A DNA stretch of 64,000 bases from Chloroflexota bacterium (GTDB taxonomy: Bacteria; Chloroflexota; UBA11872). The notes beneath the pieces were generated by a model, which did no database searches, was not told where the DNA came from, and saw only the letters and a list, made by a program, of their open reading frames with translations. The position numbers were made by a program, and so were the translations under genes. How positions within the stretch are numbered: position 1 is the stretch's first letter; every line of letters begins with the position of its first letter. Of this stretch, positions 58,484 through 64,000 are shown in pieces. The stretch lies in contig JAJEDE010000016.1 of the NCBI GenBank assembly GCA_022821645.1, positions 1-64,000 on the forward strand, read 5' to 3'.

Positions 58484-60505
58484 TTAGATGGTTGGGGATG
58501 GTCTGCCGGTTATGAGAATGTCCGTTAAGTGAATCTCAGGAGTATCTTCATAATAGTCGGGGTCAATGCAACCGATGCCTATTGATATATCGTCGAGGTA
58601 GGGATATCCAGTATCCTGGTGCACAGTGTTTCCGTTGACGAAAAGCGCAACCGCACCGCCGTTGTAGACAAACTTAACATCGAACTCCGCACCCCTCTTG
58701 AGATCACCATGGATCTCGTCTCTGAAGATTTCGGGGCTATATATGTGGCCTCTTTGCCAACGCAACGTTGAATATGATTCATAGTCATAGTATTCCCCGA
58801 GGATGATCAGGTCGTTCCTAAAGACTAAATTGTAAAAGCCGTCACCGAATTCGATGAAGGCCGCCGAGAACGCGTTGTCATTCAAGAACACTGTTGCCGT
58901 AAGTTCGATTTCGCGGCCCTGGACTTGAACGGCGAGCGGCCAGTCCCAGACGCCACGATCGGTCGCTCCCGCGGGGCAGACCAGGGCGTCCAGCTGGGCC
59001 AGGACGGTTCTCTCGTAACTTTGCTGCGGTGGACGGGTGGCTGCTTGGCCTCGGTCGAGGTCGGCGATCCAGGCCGAGATTCGGGGCTGAATCTCCTCAG
59101 CGGGAACGAAGGCCTCCGCACTCGGGCGCTCCGGCGTTCCGCCGGCGATAAGACCCGCAACCTGGCCGGACCTGAGGGCGGCAGGGCCGCCGCTGTTGCC
59201 AACATCGATTGGCGGCCGGAAGTCGGAGCGCTGGTGTGAGGCTACATGGGTATACGAACGAAGCTCGGCGGTGGGCCATGCCTGACAGGCGGTGGCCCGC
59301 CCGTTAAGGATGGAGGTGCTGCGGTAGCCGTGGGTGACAAGATCATCGCCGACGGCTGCGCTGCCAGCGTCGTCCCAAACCACGGGGAAGTGCCCGTCGC
59401 CGTCGATCTTGATCAGGGCCAGATCGAACGCGACGTCGCCGGCGACGAGGCGCGCCGGCGCGGAGTATCCCCGGGGACTCTCGACCGTGATGGACTGAGC
59501 GTCCGACGCCAGGGTCCAGGTGGTGAGGGCGTAGCCGTCGTCGGTGACGAAGAAGCCGGAGCCGCAGGCCCAATCGGTCTGTACGCGCAACAGCGACAAC
59601 TCGAGAAACTCCCCCACGGCCTCCACGCTGGCGCCCTGCGGGCCCCGGCGAGCCAGACCGAGATTCAACTGGTCGCCGACGGCCAGCGGCGCTTCCGGGC
59701 CGAAGGCGAGGTAATGCCGCCACGCGCGCCGAGGGTAGCGGTGGTCGCGGAGGGTGTCGCCCAGCAGGCTGAGCTTGACGGGGGCCCCGGGCGACTCCGG
59801 GTGGTATTCGAGGACCGCGGATTGGAAATACTGGCGGATGCGACTATCGACCGGGCGGCCGGGGGTATGCAATTCGGCCTGGGGATGGTCGTCCCGGCGC
59901 GCGTCGGTCTTGGGGAAGCCAAACGAGGCGATGCCGCCGAGCCGGTGGAAGAAGTCGGCGAAGCCGATCGGGACGCCCTCCACCGAGGTGTTCGCGACCT
60001 TGTGGCCCCAGGGACCAAGGAGATCGCCGGGGTTGGGGTTGGTCAGGTGCAACTCGACGCCCAGGTCGGTGGAGCCGCCAAGACCGCCGCCCAGGTAGTC
60101 CCAGGCGAGGCGGCGCTGGAAGCTGTGGGCACCGCCGCCGGGGGGCGGCTGCCAGTCGACCACGCCGCGCTGGTAGTACTGCGTGAGACGGCCGGGGGAT
60201 TCCTCGAATACGGCGCTGGTGGGGTAGCCCCAGCGTTCGATGCCCCCCGTGGCGGTGAAGTTCGCGAGAAAGTCGGCGGTGTAGGGCGGGCCCTCGGCGA
60301 ACTCGCCGGCCACGTCGACGACGTTGTGTTCGAGGGGTTCGAAAAAGTGGGTGGCGGTGACCTCGGCAGAGCGGAAGCCGGAATCGACAGCGCCGGCGGA
60401 CGCCGGGACGGCAAGGACGTAGGCGACGAGGGCAAGCACGGCGATATAGAGCCGGGGTCGCACGCGGAAGGCTGAGGCGACGAAGCGGAAGGTTGGGACA
60501 GTCAC
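58484..60505 (-). CDS. Secreted trypsin-like protein lacking the catalytic His
   Basis: A 673-residue exported protein. A signal segment (YIAVLALVAYVLAVPASAGA) is followed by two repeats of a GYP/QYYQ surface motif (about 82-118 and 188-236; ERWGYPTSAVF and ASFGFPKTD). A trypsin-like domain comes next (about 313-480), then a C-terminal beta-domain (about 528-668). In the protease domain the Asp is in AFDLALIKI (361) and the Ser in VGNSGGPA (438), but the TNAHV position reads TTWTL (His to Thr at 331). The C-terminal 150 codons are clearly AT-richer than the rest and resemble a LamG/concanavalin sandwich. So it is a probable pseudoprotease with an acquired binding domain. Confidence 0.8.
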   Translation of the reverse strand: MTVPTFRFVASAFRVRPRLYIAVLALVAYVLAVPASAGAVDSGFRSAEVTATHFFEPLEHNVVDVAGEFAEGPPYTADFLANFTATGGIERWGYPTSAVFEESPGRLTQYYQRGVVDWQPPPGGGAHSFQRRLAWDYLGGGLGGSTDLGVELHLTNPNPGDLLGPWGHKVANTSVEGVPIGFADFFHRLGGIASFGFPKTDARRDDHPQAELHTPGRPVDSRIRQYFQSAVLEYHPESPGAPVKLSLLGDTLRDHRYPRRAWRHYLAFGPEAPLAVGDQLNLGLARRGPQGASVEAVGEFLELSLLRVQTDWACGSGFFVTDDGYALTTWTLASDAQSITVESPRGYSAPARLVAGDVAFDLALIKIDGDGHFPVVWDDAGSAAVGDDLVTHGYRSTSILNGRATACQAWPTAELRSYTHVASHQRSDFRPPIDVGNSGGPAALRSGQVAGLIAGGTPERPSAEAFVPAEEIQPRISAWIADLDRGQAATRPPQQSYERTVLAQLDALVCPAGATDRGVWDWPLAVQVQGREIELTATVFLNDNAFSAAFIEFGDGFYNLVFRNDLIILGEYYDYESYSTLRWQRGHIYSPEIFRDEIHGDLKRGAEFDVKFVYNGGAVALFVNGNTVHQDTGYPYLDDISIGIGCIDPDYYEDTPEIHLTDILITGRPSPTI

Positions 60506-60700
60506 GGCTACCTGAACCTGCTTTCGTCGTGGACCACCGTAGCAATTGACAGCCGAACCGTGGCTGGAGGGTTGGGCGGGGCGGCAGGGTGCGCCGCAGC
60601 TGCCGGGCGCCGCCAGGATGACAGTGCCGACGAAGACTGTTAGTGACCATGGTCATGACTATGGGATGATGGGGGTCCACAGGGCGGGCGGGAGCGTGGG

Positions 60701-60976
60701 ATGGGTTTGGATGTGGGCGGTGGATCGGGAGTAAGAACGATGAAGGCTTCGGAGTTCAAGGCGAAGTGCCTGAAGTTGATGGATGAGGTGGCGGAGACGG
60801 GGGAGGAGATTGTGATTACGAAGAATCGCCGGCCGATAGCGAAACTGACGCCGCTGAAGCAGCGGCCGGAGACGCTTTTTGGCATGGGGCGCGGACGGAT
60901 GAAAATTCTCGGCGACCTGGATGAGCCGCTAGAGATCGTGTGGGAAGCGGAGCAAGGGCTGCTGGACGGAAAATGA
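60701..60976 (+). CDS. Phd/YefM-family antitoxin
   Basis: A 91-residue antitoxin. The Phd/YefM fold is visible in MKASEFKAKCLKLMDEV and ETGEEIVITKNRRPIAKL, followed by a toxin-binding tail (GRGRMKILGDLDEPLEIVWE). It would bind the operator and neutralise the downstream PIN toxin. Start ATG 60701, GTG 60713 or ATG 60740 (the last with GGGAG 9 bases upstream) are all possible. The stop overlaps the toxin start (ATGATG). Confidence 0.9.
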   Translation: MGLDVGGGSGVRTMKASEFKAKCLKLMDEVAETGEEIVITKNRRPIAKLTPLKQRPETLFGMGRGRMKILGDLDEPLEIVWEAEQGLLDGK

Positions 60977-61374
60977 TGGTGCTGCTGGATACGAGCCCGT
61001 TGCTGTGGCTCTGGTGCGGCGATGCCCGGTTAGGCAGGCAGGCGCGGAAGACGATCGACATTGCACTCGATAATGAGCGACTTGCGGTGTCGGCGATTTC
61101 CTTTTGGGAAGTCGCGATGCTGAGGGACAAAGGCCGGTTGGACTTCCCGGAAGACGTAAGCCTGTGGCGGCGAGAGCTTCTGGGGAAGGGACTGATTGAG
61201 ATTCCGGTTACCGGCGACGTCGCAGCAAGAGGCGGCGCCTTGTCGGGAATCCATGGCAATCCCGGGGATCGTCTGATTGTGGCAACTGCACTTGAGGGGC
61301 ATCGGCTGATTACCAGCGATACGAGGATCCTGTCGTGGGCGGGGACATTGGATCGGCTGAATGCGCGGGTCTGA
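60973..61374 (+). CDS. vapC: VapC-like PIN-domain toxin ribonuclease
   Basis: A 133-residue PIN-domain protein. The acidic active-site residues are Asp in MVLLDTSPLLWLW, Glu in SAISFWEVAML, Asp in NPGDRLIVATAL and Asp in ITSDTRIL. The domain degrades RNA, usually a tRNA or rRNA loop, when not held by its antitoxin. It overlaps the Phd-type antitoxin gene by 4 bp. Phd-type antitoxins commonly pair with this PIN subfamily. The module looks complete. Confidence 0.9.
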   Translation: MMVLLDTSPLLWLWCGDARLGRQARKTIDIALDNERLAVSAISFWEVAMLRDKGRLDFPEDVSLWRRELLGKGLIEIPVTGDVAARGGALSGIHGNPGDRLIVATALEGHRLITSDTRILSWAGTLDRLNARV

Positions 61375-61499
61375 TGCCGAGTTCCGGCTGTGATTGGCGA
61401 AGTACGGGCGAGACCGGGTTGGGGCGGTCGTGGATTGGGTCTTTACGATGAGTGCTCGGGAAGGATGCCTGCACTCATCAGGCCCTGGAGGGGTTAGAC

Positions 61500-61781
61500 G
61501 TGTCGAGTGATGGAGGTGGCGCGGCGGGTGAGCGGACGATGTCGGCGACGGAGTTTCGGGCGAAGTGTCCGGGGTTGATTGATGAGGTGGCGGAGACGGG
61601 ACGGGAGATTGTGATTGCGAAGCGGGGGCGGCCGGTGGCGCGGTTGGTTCCGTTTCGGCGAAGAATGGGCGCGCCGTTCGGTTTCTTTCGGGACGAGATT
61701 CGGATTCACGGGGACATTGGGTCGCCGATTGATGTGGAGTGGGACGCGGAGGTGTATCCGGACCGGGTGTTGAGTCCGTGA
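61500..61781 (+). CDS. Second Phd/YefM-family antitoxin, no toxin partner
   Basis: A 93-residue paralogue of the antitoxin at 60701: TMSATEFRAKCPGLIDEV and ETGREIVIAKRGRPVARL match it closely. The GTG start has GGAGGGG 8 bases upstream. The tail (IRIHGDIGSPIDVEWDAEV) matches the toxin-contacting end in position, but no PIN gene follows before the leftward Gfo/Idh/MocA gene. It may be a leftover from duplication, or an extra antitoxin that can also hold the neighbouring toxin. Confidence 0.82.
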   Translation: MSSDGGGAAGERTMSATEFRAKCPGLIDEVAETGREIVIAKRGRPVARLVPFRRRMGAPFGFFRDEIRIHGDIGSPIDVEWDAEVYPDRVLSP

Positions 61782-61964
61782 ATCGCTTCGATGGGACAGT
61801 GGTCTTGATGGCTGGTCAGGTTCACATGTTGGTGCGCTTAGCGAATAGGGCGTAGCTCTCTCGACGGTGAATCCGCATCGCTTCCGCGGAGGATCGGCGC
61901 GAACTACAGCAACCGAGTCAATGCCCGGGCATGCAATTCAGACGAGGATTGACGTCAGAAAACG

Positions 61965-62963
61965 CTAGAGATTCACCGGTTCGGTTTGGCCGGAGAGCGT
62001 GGATTGGAGGAGGGCGTCGAGGGCGCCGATGATCTGGAGGTTTTGGGGGCCGCTGGTTTCGGGTTCGGGGCCGCCGTTGATCCAGGTGCCCCAGCTGCGC
62101 ATGACGATGACGTCGAGGGGCGGGCGTTCGGGGCCGCCGTCGATTGGGACGCTCTCAAGCTCGCCGGAGCCGGCGAGGATTCCTTCGACGCCGCCGAAGC
62201 CGTGGGTGTTGCGGTAGACGAGGGCGTCTTTGCTGCATTCGATGCGGAATTCGTGGGCGCCCTGGCGGGAATCGGACGTGGAGACCATGGCGACGCGGGC
62301 GCCGCTCTCAAACGTGAGTTCGGCGGTGGCCGTTGACTCGCGGCGCCAGGTGGTGGCGGGCGGGCGGAAGCTGTGGCCGGCGACTGCAACGATGGGCTGG
62401 CCCATCATGGAGATGACGGAGTCGATTTCGTGGACTGTCATTTGCCAGAGCTGGGAGTGCTCGGAGTCGGGGTATTCACCGCCACGGGGCTTGTAGGTGA
62501 CCATGTGGCCGACCTGGGGTTCGCCGTGGACGCGTTCGGCAATGAGCCGCCGCATGGTGCGCTGGCCGGGCATGTAGCGCCATTGCTGGTTGACGACGAC
62601 TTTGAGGCCGGCTGCGTCGGCTTTGTCCTGCAGGGTTTTGGCGGCGGGCAGGGTGAGGGTGTAGGGCTTTTCGACAAGGACGTGTTTGCCGGCATCGAGG
62701 GCCTGGCCAACGAGGAGTTCGTGGGTGCGGGCCCAGGTGGCGACGACGACGGCGTCGACGTCTCCCTGATCGAGGGTTTTATCAAGGGAGTCTGAGGCGA
62801 GGCTTCTGGGGAGGCCGGCTTCGTCGATGCGTTCGTGGAGGAGGGGGAGGTTGAGGTCGACCCAGGCGACGAGTTGGAACATTTCGGGCAGGGCCTGGAT
62901 AGCGTTGAGTTGGGCGCGGCCGCGGCCGGCGCCAACGATGGCGACTCTTATTGGATTTGCCAT
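61965..62963 (-). CDS. Gfo/Idh/MocA family oxidoreductase (3 of 3)
   Basis: A 332-residue dehydrogenase. The cofactor motif is VAIVGAGRGRAQLNAIQ, the Lys motif HVLVEKPYTLTLPAAK, and HEIDSVISMMGQPIVAVAG gives the catalytic His. The MTVHEIDSVI strand and the end LQIIGALDALLQS are typical. ATG 62963 opens MANPIRV. It is isolated, with long gaps on both sides. Substrate unknown; probably a sugar or inositol derivative. Confidence 0.9.
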   Translation of the reverse strand: MANPIRVAIVGAGRGRAQLNAIQALPEMFQLVAWVDLNLPLLHERIDEAGLPRSLASDSLDKTLDQGDVDAVVVATWARTHELLVGQALDAGKHVLVEKPYTLTLPAAKTLQDKADAAGLKVVVNQQWRYMPGQRTMRRLIAERVHGEPQVGHMVTYKPRGGEYPDSEHSQLWQMTVHEIDSVISMMGQPIVAVAGHSFRPPATTWRRESTATAELTFESGARVAMVSTSDSRQGAHEFRIECSKDALVYRNTHGFGGVEGILAGSGELESVPIDGGPERPPLDVIVMRSWGTWINGGPEPETSGPQNLQIIGALDALLQSTLSGQTEPVNL

Positions 62964-63248
62964 GCGTTTTTTCTCCCTGCGCTGATTCTGGGGCCGGCCG
63001 TCCGTGCTTTGGCCGGAGGCATTCTCGCAGGTTAGATGGGATGGTGTTGGCGGGGCTTGGGCGCCCGGAACACCTCTCGCCGAATGCCGGCGGGGACGCC
63101 GGAGTCTGCCTCTGCTTTTGGAGAGGGTGAAGAGCGGCGGATCCGACGCGGCGCGTGTAACACCGGTGGTTGCTGGCGGCGAGGGTGATGCGGCCAGGTC
63201 TGACGTGGGGCGGGGCCCCGGGTTGGTGGGGGCGCGTACGATGGCGGT

Positions 63249-64000
63249 ATGCCCCTGAGATGCTGCCTGCCGACGCGTGCCCCGCGAGGGATGCCGTACC
63301 TTGCGCGGCTGGGCGCCGTGACGGCGCTGCTGGGCTTGATGCTGGGCGGATGCGAGGCGGAACCGACGTCGCGGGTACCGACACCCTCAGCGATCGAGGC
63401 AGAGGTGATGCAGGCGGCGCAGGTAGCACCACCGAGTCCGGCGGCCGCCGAGAGTGAAACGGTCGAGCCCGCGCGACGCGATACCGTGCCACCAGCGCCC
63501 CGAGAACCAGCCCAGCCAGGCTCGCGACCGGCTACCGCGGCTCCGGTTGCGACGGCGACGCCGAGCCCGACGCCCGCGCCGCGACCGGAGCCGCTGGACG
63601 ACTCGGCGATCAGCGAGCGACTGGAGGAGGCCGCGGACCTAATCGAAAGTGTGACGGGGTCGCCGGCGGCGGTGCGGGCAGGCGCGGATTTGCGGGCGCC
63701 GCTGGAGGGGGCGGTGCTGGCGTTTCTGGATCGATACGGGGCCGATCCGGAGGCGGCGGCGCAGTTGGACTCCGCGATCGGGCAACTGCCGCCGCTGGTG
63801 TATGACGTGGATCCCCAGGGCGCGCGGATTGCGGCGGCGGACGTGGACGGGGATGGGGCGAATGAGCTGATCGCGGCGTGGCACATCCTTGGGTTACGGC
63901 CGGTTTGGTTCGATGAGGTGGAGGGTGGATTCGCCGCGAAGGCGTTTCCGGTAGGCGGGTCGGTGGAGACTGCGCCAGGTATGGCGGTGGTGCATTCGTC
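63249..64000 (+). CDS. Lipoprotein with FG-GAP/VCBS-like repeat, partial at window edge
   Basis: The frame is open from ATG 63249 to the end of the window (250 codons). A hydrophobic segment ends in the lipobox LMLGGC. A low-complexity Pro/Ala/Thr/Glu linker follows, then a helical region (ISERLEEAADLIESVTG) and DVDGDGANELIAAWH, a calcium-binding FG-GAP/VCBS-type repeat. More repeats probably follow outside the window. It resembles the lipoprotein at 3757 in layout but not in sequence. Expected role: surface or wall-associated binding. Confidence 0.75.
   Translation, partial: MPLRCCLPTRAPRGMPYLARLGAVTALLGLMLGGCEAEPTSRVPTPSAIEAEVMQAAQVAPPSPAAAESETVEPARRDTVPPAPREPAQPGSRPATAAPVATATPSPTPAPRPEPLDDSAISERLEEAADLIESVTGSPAAVRAGADLRAPLEGAVLAFLDRYGADPEAAAQLDSAIGQLPPLVYDVDPQGARIAAADVDGDGANELIAAWHILGLRPVWFDEVEGGFAAKAFPVGGSVETAPGMAVVHS

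Noticed and set aside
1-64000. tRNA, rRNA, CRISPR or complete insertion sequence
   Set aside because: I looked for T-arm-like GGTTCGAATCC strings, regularly spaced palindromic repeats, and transposase-like frames, and found none convincing. By-eye scanning can miss a single tRNA.

Overview
The window is high-GC (roughly two thirds G+C by eye), densely coded bacterial DNA. I read it as a chromosome piece from a Chloroflexota bacterium, probably a marine or host-associated lineage. The grounds are: a gene pair (MutL-like ASKHA protein plus swivel-like partner) of a type I associate with this phylum; secreted proteins with long Pro/Thr linkers and repeated GYP/QYFQ-type extracellular motifs; an MDR/Gfo-Idh-MocA/TIM-barrel-rich sugar catabolic repertoire; and menaquinone plus peptidoglycan genes in one housekeeping operon. 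The assignment is inferred from family resemblance, not from a marker phylogeny.

Layout. 0.5-3.7 kb: leftward acid-sugar catabolic set (enolase-superfamily dehydratase, HpcH/HpaI aldolase, FAD oxidoreductase), preceded by a 21-bp tandem repeat at the left edge. 3.7-6.4 kb: Pro/Thr-rich lipoprotein, NrnA-like DHH phosphoesterase, and divergent IscA/ErpA. 6.4-13.9 kb: tightly packed leftward housekeeping operon rsmI-metG-tatD-polyprenyl synthase-ubiE-femAB-murE. 13.9-19.7 kb: secreted glycoside hydrolase with a strong terminator, a zinc-peptidase relative that has lost its metal ligands, and the divergent MutL-like pair. 19.7-27.3 kb: argS, a zinc-ribbon/TPR membrane protein, a TIM-barrel isomerase, a split glutamine-dependent NAD synthetase, an HtrA protease and a YbdK ligase.

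27.3-37.6 kb is an accessory region: orphan antitoxin, DUF2283 and DUF3224 proteins, an amphipathic-repeat peptide, an orphan HTH-fused DNA methyltransferase with an operator-like palindrome, a lipid kinase, dispersed GGGAGAGGG repeats, an MDR dehydrogenase whose 3' end recurs 1.8 kb away beyond a low-GC LysM/SH3 gene, and two small membrane proteins with a hairpin between them. Large stretches hold no recognisable gene.

37.6-50 kb is a catabolic island: hydantoinase/oxoprolinase HyuAB with a maleate-isomerase-like enzyme (leftward); then, rightward, Gfo/Idh/MocA dehydrogenase, cupin, MFS carrier, DUF4432 epimerase-like protein, thioesterase, deoxyribosyltransferase-like protein and a formylglycine-type sulfatase, with an SDR between. 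50-58 kb: GNAT, gltX, a second TIM-barrel isomerase, methyltransferase, Gfo/Idh/MocA with an overlapping Rossmann-like partner, Nudix and HAD hydrolases. 58-64 kb: a trypsin-like secreted protein lacking its catalytic histidine, a Phd/VapC toxin-antitoxin pair with a nearby toxin-less antitoxin paralogue, a third Gfo/Idh/MocA, and a lipoprotein cut by the window edge.

The most notable observations are broken catalytic signatures in otherwise intact genes (MetG KMSKS, ArgS HIGH, the zinc peptidase and the trypsin), the interrupted MDR duplication, and the self-regulatory-looking methyltransferase locus. I saw no rRNA, tRNA, CRISPR array or complete insertion sequence.
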